DNA from: Dicaeum eximium
Taxonomy: Eukaryota; Chordata; Aves; Passeriformes; Dicaeidae
DNA length: 64,000 nucleotides
Assembly (NCBI GenBank): GCA_013396995.1
Contig: VWZP01008290.1
Location: 151,786 to 215,785, forward strand
Reading direction: 5' to 3'
The notes beneath the pieces were generated by a model. It saw only the letters and a program-made list of their open reading frames with translations, made no database searches and was not told the origin of the DNA. A program made the translations under genes and the position numbers. This document shows, in pieces, positions 25,200-38,656 of this stretch; within the stretch, counting starts at the first letter, position 1, and each line of letters starts with the position of its first letter.

Positions 25200-27852
25200 C
25201 ACAGTTTTGTTTGGAATATTTGAGATTTATTCCTGGGCTTCCTGGTGGGGGAGGTTATAATTACAAGAAAGTATAAATAAAAACATCCTATTAAATACAA
25301 GAAATAAAAAGCTGATAGAAAAAGAAATAAAAATAAAAGATACTCTGAGTTTAAAGAATTAGGGACTCTCTGCACCTACTTTTGCAACAATGAGCTACCT
25401 TGTTGTCATAAGAATGCTTTTAACCACCTGTTCACGACAGGAAAATAACTACCTTATTTTGGATAACTCAGACCACTGGAAAACTCAAATGTGGATACTT
25501 TCACTTCTAAAATCAAATCTTTATAGTCTTGGGGTCCTGCATTTGCAGCCACTGGCTGGGCCAAATAACAGTTGCAGGTTTTACTCCACCAAATCTTAAA
25601 TGTATTATGACTCTGTTATTAGAGACAACTTCCCTCTCTATGTGAACATTTTGGGGACAAGAGGGCTCCTCTCATATGCAGATATCATGGTTAACCAGAA
25701 ATAGGACACCAAAGTCTCACAGTGAGATCCTCAAGCCATTCCTGTAGGACATGAATTCCAACTCCTTCACAGTGCACCACAATGCTCACTTGTCCCCTGG
25801 GGAATAATGATGAAGGCCATGAGAACTGACACTTGTTGCTGCAGGAGATGGGGAATTTATCTGTAAATTTTGTTAATTAGAGGGAAGTATTTAATCTTTA
25901 ATTAAGGTAGGAGATTTTTGTATTTGGGGTTTTTGTTTTTTTCTTTTTTTTTTTTTTTTAACTAGAAGGTGCCTTATGTTTAACATAGGCAATTAACAGT
26001 TGAACTATGAGAAATAAAAATAATTATTTTTTCTCAGCTGCACTGTGAAGGCAAGAAAATAATTTAACCCATTAACATTGTTGCACTGTACCCATTAACT
26101 ACTATTTTAATGTTGTCTCTCTGGCTTACCAGTGCTGCTAATTATGAAGCATTCTTGGTGGAGTGCCATTGTGTGCTCAGCGCTGTAATCAAGCAATCAA
26201 GCCTGAACTGGGGAGGGATGTGCTCAAGATGAAAAAATCAGTGAAAAAGAGAAAAGGATTTGGAGCCATCTATATCCCCACCCTAAAGCTTTGGGCAGAA
26301 CCTCCAGCAGAGACCAGCAAGGAACCCTTGCAGGTGGCCTCATTAGGATCTCATGTCACCAAAGCACTTAAGCATGTGATAGAGATAAATTAAAAATTAT
26401 TTAATAACTCAGTTGAAGTTAAGTCCCAACACAGGGTCTAAATCAAGAAAGATATACTTTATGGTCTATTTCTCTGGAATACTGTCTTTTTGAACTGAAG
26501 GAGGAGAAAATTTCAGGCTTTCCCTAAAGTCAGTTCTGCTAAGCTTATTATTCCAAGTCTTACCTTCTAGCAAAACTACCAATAAAGGTAACTGAGATGC
26601 TTTTTTAAGTTAGCAGAACTCTGCAAAAATCATCACTTGTTCTGTTTTCATGTCAAAATAAACATATTCTATTTAAAAAGAAAAATTTCCCTTTATTTAA
26701 AAAATATGTCAGTTGCACAAGGTGATTTTACACCACTAATTTTCTTTTCTTCAGCCTAGGTTAAACTTCACTTTTATGTCAACTGATACTTTAAAATTAC
26801 TCCTAGTTACATCTGCCTTTCTTATACCAGTTTCCCCATCAACTAAATGGAGGAGTCTCATGTCAGTGTTGCTTGCAATATAGTCACAATTCAACACAGC
26901 TGTATGTTATAGAATAAGCAACACCACTGATATTAAATAAATAAATAAGAATACAGATAAATAAATTAAACAGAAAAGCAATTCAGAATAGATTGATGAG
27001 GGGGTAATAACCCTTAATTTAAATCTTAGTAAACTAGGTATTATTTATAAATTTTTCCTTAGGCAATTTAATAACTTCTCAATAACAAAAACTGATTATT
27101 TAGTCACAAACATTTCTTTTCACAGTAGTCACTTTTATTAGTAAGATTCAGTCTGATCTGATTAGAAAACAAACTTCAGGGATACCTCCTATTAGCTTCC
27201 ATTTATCTCAGCAGCAATTTAAAGTACAGCTGATGACTGTTTAAAAATAAAAGATGCATGAACCTCAACAACAAAAGGAACGTTCTACAAGCACTGGCAC
27301 TAATACATCAGCCATTTATTCTTTCCCCTCTTACTCTCAGTTACTTAAAAGGTAAAGATTTGTAGATGACAAAGCTGTCAATATTGCATTAAAGCAAAAA
27401 TAAACACAATGAGCAGCCACCTAGAAGAGAAATTTGCATGTTGAAGGAGGCATGTACATCTTTTATCAAGCTCTAAATGAAAATCCTATATAAGGCAGGC
27501 TTCTCATGGAAGTGCTGACCAATACATTTGAAAGCTGGTACCCTTTTCCTTTCCTTGCAAAAAAATGCTGTTTCAAAAACAGGAAAATGCCCAGGCAAAC
27601 AAAACCAAAGGTTTATAGCAGGTGGAGTACAAAAACATGTTCAAAGTTCTTTCTGCTACCTTGCTGACGACAGGATCGTTTTCACCCTTGAGCACGTGCA
27701 TTTCTGCCTACAATCTTTATTTTCCCTTTTCTCTGCTGTTTTCAGATGTGTGGGACTCATTAGCATGGTGAAGTTGTGTTAGGAGGTGGGCATCTTGTGT
27801 AGTGAGAGATAGGAGTGAAGGGGAGCAGACTTCACCGAGCTGAGAGTGTATT

Positions 27853-27868
27853 AAAACAAACAAACAAA

Positions 27869-27899
<31 letters not shown>
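27853..27899. repeat. (AAAC)n(AAAT)n microsatellite
   Basis: Three to four AAAC units pass into about nine AAAT units. The tract lies directly upstream of the CpG-rich block at 28.0 kb. The long minus-strand frame across it (repeating LFIY) is an artefact of the repeat. Confidence 0.95.
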
Positions 27900-28040
27900 C
27901 AGAAACGGCGGAGTGGGGAAGACAGGGAAATGAAGGCATCACAACTTCCTCAAGAGAAAGGTAGATGCCGAATCGGTAGCCTCTTGCTGAAGGATTTTCT
28001 GACCTTTTCAGAAAACCTTTCAGAAGGCCTGACTTCTCTG

Positions 28041-28365
28041 GCGTGCAGCAGCTCGTGAGAGGCACAGGAGAGCAGCGCCCGCTCCTCCCGAGGAAACCAG
28101 CCCGGATCCGGCAGGAAAGCAGCCAGGAGCAGAGCTCGCCTCTCCTCCCAGACACAAAAGCCCGGCACTAGCGGCCCTTCGGGCTACAATGCTGCCTCTT
28201 GACCAACTGCTTGTAACTCTTTCATGCCCGCCGCGGTGCCCAGTTAGCACCTTGTTAGCCACGCACCTGCAGGGCCTGCACCCGCGGGTCACTGAGCCTC
28301 CTGGGCCCGATTCTCCGCTCGCTGCTCCAACCCCAATCGCAGATCAGGCCATTAAACCAACAGCG
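28041..28365. promoter_or_regulatory. CpG-rich, GC-rich block (promoter-like)
   Basis: I count 22 CpG dinucleotides between 28041 and 28365, in a window where CpG is otherwise scarce outside the LTRs. The block is clearly GC-rich and contains gcccgccgcggtgcc (about 28225-28239), cacccgcgggtc and several CCCG/CGGG words. Dense unmethylated CpG of this kind normally marks vertebrate promoters or enhancers. No TATA box or downstream splice donor can be named with confidence, and the open frames across it (64 to 107 codons, both strands) show no domain. It could be the promoter of a long non-coding RNA, an alternative first exon of a neighbouring gene, or a CpG-rich enhancer. It does not look like either LTR in the window. 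Confidence 0.5.
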
Positions 28366-31300
28366 TTAGAGGAGCCTAAGTAAAAGGGGAACGAGGTGAT
28401 CTGCAACATTAACCCTTTTCCTCTCTGTTTTTCCCTCATATGCACCCTTTGGCCATCTGTCGCCACTGAGAAAGTAATTAGCTAACGGGAACATTTCTTC
28501 TAATCAGGGCTGGGCAACAGCAAAAGCGAGAACAAATGCAACTCTCAGGCTATTGTAGTGTTTCTCCAAATCCTTCTGGAGCTGTTACATCTCAGGAAGA
28601 GTAGTCAGGAAACTTGACTGATGTAGTAACAGAATCAGCAGTATGCTAAAAGTTGTGCATCTAAATAAGTCATTCCTGATGGCTGCTTTGTGTTTTGGCC
28701 TCATCAAAATTCAGGCCTATTACAGCATGGGGAGAAAAGCTCTGGGAAGTGAAATGAGAGCTGGGAGAGACAAATGTAAATAGAAAATGTGTTTCTGAAT
28801 TGTGCTACAGGGACTAGTATGAATATAAGCTACTGGTAAATGATGGTGTTTCACTCAAAGAAGGATATTGTCCAGTGGTGCTAATATAAAGAAATAAAGT
28901 TTCAAAGAATTATCACAGCATAATATTGACTCAAAAGCACTGTCTCCAAGACTGAAGCTAAAAGAAATCTCCTCAAGAGAGGTGTATATGTAGCTATGAA
29001 AAGATAACAATACCACCTACATTTCAGGGCCAATATTGCACTAACTTTTCATCTCAGTAAATTCAGTGTTTGATGTAGTAAAGCCTCATACTTGGCAAGA
29101 AGGACCGGGAGGAATGTAATATGTTTTAAAATTTCTGGCACAGAGATGAGTTGAATTTAAGAAGAATAGATAGTACAAATAATGCATATCTTTAGGGACG
29201 GTTAAACTAATGAGCATAAGCTAAGATTTTTAACATGCAGGAGGTTGGTGTAATCCTTACATATACATTATTTTCACGCTTGGGAGCAAAAGAATGATTT
29301 TGAAAAATATGGTGGAAAAGAGCACACATGAAGTATATTAGCCCTTAGGGAGAGAGAGAATACTCAAACTCTCACAAAGTATGCCATTTTAATAATGTTT
29401 ATATTTTAGCATATGGACCCCAACAAAATTTACAGCATTTGGATGAACAATGCAATTCAGCAACCTTGCTCTTAAGCCTTCTGAGAGACCCTTGTGAGAA
29501 ACAAAAAAGTTTTGATGATCTGTCAAGAATGCTACTGCTTAACAATGAAAGCTTTGGATTTAACGCTAATAGACCCAAATCTTGGCCATGTCTGCTTTCC
29601 TGAGGTCACACCGTACTTTGTGCAGACCTGGAGAACATCCCTGAGGTTCCTCATTTCTGCAGTCCAGTGCAGTTGTGAATATCCTTCCATTTAGGCAAGT
29701 AGAAGAGAAACTGAGGTAAGACTATTTGACAGCAGCTCAGTTCAGGGCTGTCTGTTGCACTGTCAAGATCTACTGAGTCAGCAAAACTGATATTGGCGCC
29801 TACACATCAATGTGGTGTCAATTAATTAGAAAGGAATCAAATAAGTGATGCATTCTGCTTAACTCTGAAGACCACATGAACAATTAACGACTTCCTACAG
29901 AAGGAGTAATGGTGTAATTACTTTGGAAACAGAGGAATTTTTGAGGCAGGTAAGACTCATGAAGACAAAGGACTAAAAAGCGAAAAAAACAATGGTAGAC
30001 CAGGCTGAGAAGATATTTATTTAGCTTTATATATATCTAAAAACTACTAACACTGTATTTCGCCAATTTGAATTTTTGGTAATAGCACGCTCCTTGGACT
30101 GTTGTAGTAATACAGATGCTTTTATGGATAAAGTGGATGATCATTGCAGTCTGGAAATGTCCTTTGTCTGTTCCCTGCTTCACTACAGAATTTGTTGTAC
30201 AGTCATAAGTCAGTCCAGCTGAGCTTGTCCAAGCAGTAAAAGTTAGATCTAGTCTTAAAGCTAGGAACCCAGAGAATGTCATAACATTTTTGCCATAGGA
30301 TTACTGTAATAAAAATAGCAGTTTCTAAGAGGTCTAGTCCACAACTGAGAGGTTTGTTTTGTTGATGTTGTTGTTTGTTTGTTTGTATTGTTTGGTATTA
30401 TTATTATTATTATGATGTACACCAGGCTTACCACAAATGCAAGGCTGAGGCAGGAATTGCTATAAGACAACCTCTCTCACAGATTTCTGCCAGTATTGTT
30501 GTGTCTGATGCCAGTTTTTTCTCACTGTATTCAGGGTATCTGAAACTAAGCTCCACTACGGTAACTAGCCTATGGCAGAAGCCAGAGAAAATTAATGTTA
30601 AAATATAAACTGATATTATTAAGCTGGTTGTTGATGCAGTAGGAGTACTGAGGCTTGCTTGTTTAGACAGTTGGCTGTGGTCAGATTAAGCATGCCTGAA
30701 ATTCAAACAGAACCACAACTTAAATAAAAGATGACAAACAATTATATCCCGCGTTTACTTTTGTGCTAAGGAGAACTGTGACATTTCATTCTGAGTGGCT
30801 TCTTAGGCAATGTAAGACTGCAAAAAATTTTATAAGTCTTTTGCTTGAAGTTAAGGGTGTGTGAAGTTGAGGCTTTCTCTCAGAAGCTTCCTGTGATGTG
30901 GTAATGCAAGAAAAAGTCTTTGCTGCTGTGACCAACTCACCCATCTGTTATGTTGTTGCTTGCTGGATGCACAGAAATTTTCAAACACTTCCCTGAGGGC
31001 TAGGCTAATGCTAAAGTTCTCCTGTACCACGTGTCTGGACAACCTCCATGTCACTGATTTAATAAACAAGTTAAAAAATGAGAGATAGGGAAAAGGGGGA
31101 AAAAATGTGGCATAAAACAGAACCTAAATTTTATCTGCTTTTATTTGGTGGGGGGAAAAAACCCATATTGTTTTGTTAAAAAAGGGTATCCCACTTTCAT
31201 CTAGCCATATGCAGTCAATGATTCCATGCCACTTTTGTACAAAAATTTCCTCATTTTTACATCTTTCCTTTTAGGTGTCAGAGGTGTTTTTCTAATTAGT

Positions 31301-31540
31301 TCTATACCTATCATTTGTAGCAGCAATTCAGTATCTGAAATAAGCCCTAGTGTTTTAACTGGTGATTTTCATTTAAGGTTTGCCTTACAGATAGTTCTGA
31401 AAATAACTAAAATAGCTAATAGCTTTCTCTTTTCTATGTTTGTTGATGTGAGCAATGCAGTTGATAATTACACCTCAACTCACCTCACTTTAAGATATCT
31501 GTGGATGATAAGTATAATGAAATTGCAAAAATTCTCCCTT

Positions 31541-31650
31541 GTGTTTCTTGGGTTTTTTTCTTCATTGTTGTTGTTGTTGTTGTTGCTGTTTGGGGTTTTT
31601 TTGTTTGGTTTTATTAGGGTGTTTTTTTTTTTGGAGGGGGGATTTTTTTA
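31541..31650. repeat. T/G-rich low-complexity tract with (TTG)n
   Basis: About seven TTG units near 31565-31585 are embedded in T-runs interrupted by GGG and GGGG. The 141-codon plus-strand frame at 31226-31651 ends in this tract (repeating L and F) and is not credible as a gene. Confidence 0.85.
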
Positions 31651-34600
31651 GAGTAATATTTCAGTAGAACAATTAAAGACTGATTTTATGCCATCATAGT
31701 ATTATTTGATATCAGAAGATACAACTCAAGGTATGACTCAGAAGTCAGATGTGGTTTACTATACAGGCACCTGTTAACTGACAATGAGAGCTGACATTAC
31801 TATAATGGAAATGCCCAGTGTATATTTATGGAACATTAATTCAGCCTATAATATTGCAGCTGTCAAAATCTATGGACGTAGATTCTATTTCAGACATTTT
31901 CCTTTTCTTCCTTGTAATTGACTTTGATTTTTTTTTTTTTGTATGTGTGTGTCAGAGATTTAAAAACAGATTAGTTAAATGTCCAATTTGAACTATTTTC
32001 TTTGTCTTCACATTCTCCGTCTTAATGAGCCAGGTTGAACACCTCAGTCTTTTGAGAAGAATCTGTTTAATGAAATAGTCTTTTTCTCTCTGGCAAGAGA
32101 AGTAGGGCTGAGGTAACACCATATAACACTGACAAAAGGTTCCCGTAAGTGGATGATGCTCACAGACTTTCCTCTTTCCCTAGGGAGAGATTTGAATAAT
32201 GCAAGGTTAAGGGGCTTGGCATATTACCTCAGGACAGCTGTTCCAGTCCTGCAGAACAACATGAAAAAAACACAGAGGCGGACTGGGATGGGAGGTGTTA
32301 TCATACAAACAATGCTCGTCTCACTGCTGTAACAATGAGCTCAAGGTGCAATGCTAGGACAGATGGATAGTGAGAAATCAGGAGGAAAAAGCACAGATCA
32401 GAAGCTGGAATTGAGGAAAGGCTAGACAAAATGCAAAGGTGTGTCACTTGTGACATTGAAACTGTGATCTTGAGTTCTGCTGGCTTATTTATCCTCCTGA
32501 CTAAAGCTGTGATGAAATAAGGCCAGTCAGGCAGAGAGGGAGATGTCAGGAAGACATTGGTCACTTAAGGAATGAAGCAGTGCTCCAAGAGTCTCAGCTG
32601 TGACATGTTTCAGAGGCACAGACAAAAGGTTGAACATCCAACAGAGAACTGAAGCAAGTGGGGAGTAGGGAGCCAGGAAAGAAGAAATGAGAAAAAGAAT
32701 ATTCATGTTGTCCAGGTGGGCTGTCATAGCTGACACACAGGTTCTGGTAGTCCTCACAGATTATCAGCCTCACATAACTAGATTTAGGCACTTTTTAATA
32801 CTACAGAGGTGCTTATTTATAGCATAATAACTATATTCAGGTAAATGACAAGTCCTTAAGTAAACTTTGATGGGGAAAGGTGTTTCTGTTTCTCAACTGC
32901 CTTTTTGAAATCCATTTTCTTTTCCACCTTTAATCTTCATAACAGCTTACCCCTAGCCACCATCTCTAGCTTTCACCAGTTTCATGTAAATGTTCCTGGG
33001 TCATCATGTGTCATCTCTTACACTGTGAGTTGGTCCTTCTACACTCCTCACTTTCCTAGGTTGTTCTGAATTTTTGCAGCTTCCTCTTCACCTTACTATC
33101 TTGAATGTGCTGCGTGATCACATGAAGAAAAAAGCTTGTCACCTTTATGCTTGATCATGTGAAGTCTTCATGAATGCCTATCAATATGACATGTTCTGAC
33201 ATTGATCCATCACGTTGCAGCTGCACTTCAGTCTACTTTGCTGTCTCGCAAATATAACTACATGTTAAGAAAACCATAATACTGCAGGATGTTATTTTTT
33301 GAATTAGTCTGTTTCCAGTACTACTTATTCATGTTGAAAAGATAAAAACAAAGGTATGACTGTCAGTCAACATAGGGTTGCAAAGCTACTTTCCCTTGAA
33401 GCAGTTTAAATTTTGACCCAATAACATGTTAATTTAATGTGAGTTTCAAGGCTTTTGCAAGGACCCTATTTCAGAAAATGAGGTCAGTATTCTGAAGTTA
33501 GTGACACTCATTTTTATCAGATCATCCCTCATCTGTGTCCACAGAGATTGACTGACTTATTCCAGTTTAAAAAAAATAGAAAATGGGAGAGTGTGCTCTC
33601 CATCAAAATAAACCTCATGGCATAAAAACATTCAGAAGCCATCAGCTTATGTGATGTGAAAAGTAATTAAATGCAACAACAGCATGACATCAGCAGCGGA
33701 TAATTTTCAGACTTTAAATGTCATTCCTTTTAAACTCAAGAGTTGTTTGAGGTTTTTGTTTCCATTTCACAAGATAGAGTACAAAACATTGTGACACGCT
33801 TAATATTTCTTCCGCCAAGCCATCCATTCTGATTTCATTCTCACCCTTTACAGAGTTGTTGATTTCAGCCTGCATTTGGCTGCCAAAAATGCGATTGCAC
33901 ACGCAGCACCAAGAACAAAGTGAAAATGAATTATGCATTGGGAAGGAAGTTACATTTGAGTCAAAAAACTTAAGACTTCAGCACCTCCAAATTACAATAT
34001 AATTTATGAGTGAATACATTTAAAGAGATAGCAATGGACTGAAGCAAGAGAGGGTCAGCCATGTCGAGGCTTAATATAATTTACAGTAGCTTTCAATTAT
34101 TTATTTTTAAGAAGCCACTGAGCACACTGGATCTTTTCAGTGGTAATGTCAAAATATGGATATTGGGAAAAAGACATGAATAATAGTGACAGGTTTTTAT
34201 GCATGATAATGGTATATGGGGACATTTAAAATATGGATCGCTCACCAGAGCAAAAAGCACATGCCATTTACTCTAAAAATACACGACTGTAGGCTTAGTG
34301 GCTCTTCTCCTGCACTACAAAAGTTTGCTGAACTTGATCTTTTTTCTATTCTTTCTTCTTCTCCCTTTTGATTTAAAACTTTTTTGCTTTGAAACAATGG
34401 CTGGTGAGTTCAGATTTACTTCCCAGAAAGAAAAAAAAAGTGTCAGGGCTCTTTAGAGTGACTCAGGCAGAAAGAAAGAAAGAAAGCCTTTTAAGACTTT
34501 CAGGTCATGCAGTCAACAATGTTTTGCTTTTTACTTATCTGTTTAATAATATTAATAATATTCTAAAACAAGTGTGTGGCTTTTGACACCCTAGAATGAA

Positions 34601-36397
34601 GTCTGTAAGTTTTCAATTCCTTGAAAAGCTTCTTTCATAGATATAGGCAAGTTTCTTCAGCACTGAAGTTACAAAATGCTGTTTGATTCTCAGAATTCCT
34701 GTGTAATAATTGCTGTAATACTAAAAACATCAAAATCACCGAAATCTTGATTTTTCACCTGTAGATTTATCCCAAATAAGGTGGTCAAAAGGCTATTTAC
34801 TTAGGATTCCAACCTATGCCCAGATCCCAGAAACCGGGAAACATATTGAGGTGCCTTCAGCCACCATTCCAGACAGAAACAGACCTCCTATAGCTTCTAC
34901 GTCATATCTGTCTGTCCCAGGCAGATCTTAAATGCCTTAAGGTGACCACTTAGACAATTTTATTTAGTTACATGAAATCTGGATAAATGTGTCACATGTG
35001 TCTCTGTAGAGACCACTCTGCTCCGCATTTTCTGATGGTGCTTTTTGGATCAGCCTTACACATCAGGTTCCAGGGGAAAACAGAGTCTAAAATCTGGACT
35101 CTAGAGTAAAAATAAGTTCTTCTTCCTGGGGCTACCACCAGCATTTTGCTTCCATCCTGCTCATGTGGTTGCATTACTGTTTAGGGACAACCTATTTGGC
35201 CTTGGAAGTGGCTCCCCATCCTGTGGCTGTGTGCTCTCACAACAGGTATATGTGGTAGTTAACTTTCCTATTAAGGCTGATCAGAAGTAGATAATCAGCA
35301 TATTTTACAATAACAAAAGTGAGAGTTAATGAAGTATTTCATGCATTGGGAGCTGGTATTTAGTACTTTCTCCTTTTTTAGTTCATTGATTTCTATGCCT
35401 CTCTTTCACTGTGTTTCTCTCCTTTTTCTGCTCTTTCTTACCAAGCTAGAAATGCACTGAAGAATATCTGATCACACAGTGGAGATTCCCTCCTGAGGTG
35501 TGAGAGAGAGTTCTGGTCTCATAAATTAAACACCTTGAGTATTTAAAGAAAGATTTTTCAAAGGATGCGCTCCAACTGCTGAACATTTAAGGTAGAGTGC
35601 AAACACTTGCAATTCTTTTCCATGTTGCTGCTTTACAGGAAAAACAAACAAACAAAAAAACTGTGGTATGACCTGCTGTAGCTCTGAATTAAATAAAAAA
35701 AAAAATCATAGTTTACATTCTAAGGTAGAGGAAGAAAATTTTTAGCTGAGGGCTGGACATTTGCATTGCAATAGATAAGTGAATCTTTTAGAGTGCTCAT
35801 GGTTCTCAGTAAACCACCGAGATTTTGGCATCTGAAGATCCCATTCTTATGTATCTCTCCCTAAACATTGCATAAAAACTCTACCTGCCTTGAAGCTATG
35901 GCATCTGGTGACAGCCATAAGAGTCACATTAATCCCACTGCTATCATTATTGCCAATACTAAGAGCAGTCCTTATCTAATTAAATGTGGACCTTACCCCT
36001 GAGCTAGTGATCCTTTGGCTCTCTTAAGCAAAGCAGAGAAATAGTTACTTTTAGGGTGCAATGCACATTATTCTTAACTAGAAACCCAAAATATGTCAGC
36101 TAACAAGACTGATTTTTTTCAAGTGTGAGGGGTTTTGACTTTTGGGTTTGTTTTTTTTTTAATAGATTATAAAAGCAATGTTAAAATTAGCTGTGGACTA
36201 ACATAAAAGGCATAGGCACCTACAAATACCTGAGGTGGATCATTCTTTATTTCTCCATTTGAACTTAGCTCTCTGTTAGAGGTGAAACATACTTATCTTA
36301 AATAAAGAGGTACAAGGGGTAGTTTTGTCATTTACCACTTTAGGAGAGCATTGATCTGAGTTTTGTACTTTGTGAATTAATTTGGGGAGTATTTAAG

Positions 36398-36478
36398 GGG
36401 TGTTTTTTTGGTTTGGTTTGGTTTTTCTTTGTTTGTTTGTTTGCTTGTTTTCTATTTTTCTTTTTTTTTTTTTTCTCT
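36398..36478. repeat. T-rich low-complexity tract
   Basis: GGTTT and GTTT units are followed by an almost pure pyrimidine run ending in TCTCTCC. Confidence 0.85.
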
Positions 36479-38656
36479 CCAGTGTTGATTTTTTAAAAAA
36501 TTTTATTCTTCTCTAAGGTTCTTTATTGGACAGAAAGTGGCCATGGCCTTTATTGTCCCATTAACTGCCATGCTGACAAGCAAAAACTAAAATTGTAGAG
36601 ATAGTTAGTGATTGAATTCTACAACAGTTAATGCAAACTCCTCTCATATGCAAGGACAGCAGTACACATCATGGTTTTTTGTTTTGTTTTATCAAGTTAG
36701 CATAACTGGTTCATATTGTCATCAACAGATCAGAGCAGGCCAAGTGACAAAGTGTGTCTGAGCATGAGATGAAATCACCACTTTCCCGTTAGTAATAGTG
36801 GGGACTATCCTAAGACATTGTGAAATAAGGAGGAAATAACTTACTAAGCATTGCATCTTCTGAAATTCCTTATTGATTTTCTGGTATGATCTTGTCTGAT
36901 ATCACAACAACACAAGAGAAAATGGGAATTATCTGATCTTTGGTTTATCAATAAATCTCATTTCTTAGAAAGTGTCACAAACCTAAGGCAAATCCTACAG
37001 CTAAGTAGCTTCTTAACTGTTCATTCTGCACTGACTTTGTCTTATTTGTCTTTCCAGATAGTGAAGATCACTGAGTCTGATTATTGGTCATGAAATACAA
37101 ACTGTGGTGGAGGGCAGGGCTGGATTCTTTTGGTTTGGATTTTCACAGGGAGTGAACTTTGTGAAGAAAGGTGAACTAGTATCATTCAGATGTTGTTCAA
37201 GAACATCATGTAAGAAAGGTAGGAACAAACAAGGCACAGGTGTCCTCAGACAAGTTTTGCATACTGTAAAAGAGATTTCAATAGTTTCTTTGTGTCTGTC
37301 CCCACAGCACATGGAGAAGTGAGAAAGCCAGCAAAATGGGAAATTAACAGCCACCTCACCTAGTCCCAGCCTTTAATCTTTGCCCCAATTCATGATAGCA
37401 GAAAAAATAAAACCACCATCAAGCCAGAGGAGAACAGTTCCTACTTTCTACCATGAGCCATGTAGGGACAAATAATGGGCTCAAAGTTGAGAATTGCACA
37501 GATTGGTAGAAGAATGAAGGATAAATAGACCCCTTTTCTCCTTTCAATACATTACTGTGTTGTTCTCTTTATGGAAGGGGAGTTAACTGGCACTGAGCTG
37601 TTTATCTTCTTCAAACACAGATGAACTATAACCAGTGTCATTCATCACTCAGCCCAGGGGCACTGCACCTGTGAAAAGATTGGCCTAGAAACCAATAGTA
37701 AGGATTGTCCAGCCTGGTTTCTTATAAGGCAAGACATTTAAATCCAACGGCTTAAAAATTCTGGATTTACTGAGGTTTGCAACAACAGTCCATCATGAAC
37801 AACATCTGCCCAGCAATCCCAAAAAGCAAGGCTGTCTTTTACCAACAGCTGACCTTATAAAGCAGTATTCCTAACACGAGTCCTTTGAGCCAAATACCTC
37901 ACAGACAAAGGGCTTCTCTGATGATCTTCAATCTACATTTGGAGTTGCCAGTCTATGCCTTGCAAACTTCCACATTTTCCTCACGAATCATGCAAAACTC
38001 TTAAGGTTTAATGGTCTCTCACACTCTCTTTCCTCAAGTGATTCTACCCTTCAGGAAGATTTATGCCTACCTGTCAAAAGCTGCTAGATTTCTATCTCTC
38101 TTTCTTTCTACCTCTCTCTCTTCTTTTTCTACCCCCTGAAGTTTCAGAGCTGGTTGTCACTCTTCAACAGTTTATTTTCCATAAATACACAGTGAGCTTC
38201 TCACCCTTTCCTCAACACTGGAGCACATTCTGCTTTCATATGCAAATCCTCTCAGTCAACAATGTAGCAGGAATATGTTTAAACAAGAATAGAGATAGCT
38301 AATCAATGTACTTCCCTAAGATTACTTATTCCTGTGTTGCTGAGTCTGTCTTTGCTTGGTCCTTGCTCAGCTACAACTCTTGTGAATGTCTAGGGAAGTT
38401 TAGTTTGTGAAACAACTGAGAGAGATGTGAGTAAGAGTATTAGCATAGGATTTTATATTAGTCTATTATTATATCAGAGATATCACTGGAGTGGACTCCT
38501 GAGGGTATAAATACACTGCAGGCTTCTTGCTGACATCCTTCTATTACCGTTGTGTATTTTTCCCAAGTCAGGTGCCTGTTATGACTTGGTCTGTAAATCT
38601 GGGCAGCCCCACAACCTCATTAAGATATTCCAGGAGTACACGAAGCAATGGGCATC

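Larger units (their letters stand above)
17791..27852. other. Unique DNA, about 10 kb without a recognisable gene
   Basis: I find no supported gene or RNA gene. Simple tracts include (TTTG)n at about 18612-18638, (TG)n at 22717-22745, a T/G-rich tract at 25101-25199 and a T-rich tract near 25923-25960. Parts of this block (for example 18840-19200, 23940-24190 and 26040-26190) contain homeodomain-type ATTA/TAAT motifs, no repeats and few homopolymers, and could be conserved non-coding DNA. That is an impression, not a demonstration. Confidence 0.5.
28366..38656. other. Unique AT-rich DNA, about 10 kb without a recognisable gene
   Basis: No supported gene, RNA gene or clear transposon is seen. 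Simple tracts include GTTT and ATT repeats at 30361-30411, a T/G-rich tract with (TTG)n at 31541-31650, (AAAG)n at 34470-34486 and a T-rich tract at 36398-36478. A 19-base motif at 34825-34843 recurs exactly at 63425-63443. Confidence 0.5.

Noticed and set aside
31226..31651. 141-codon plus-strand frame
   Set aside because: The last third is a T/G low-complexity tract and the rest shows no domain.
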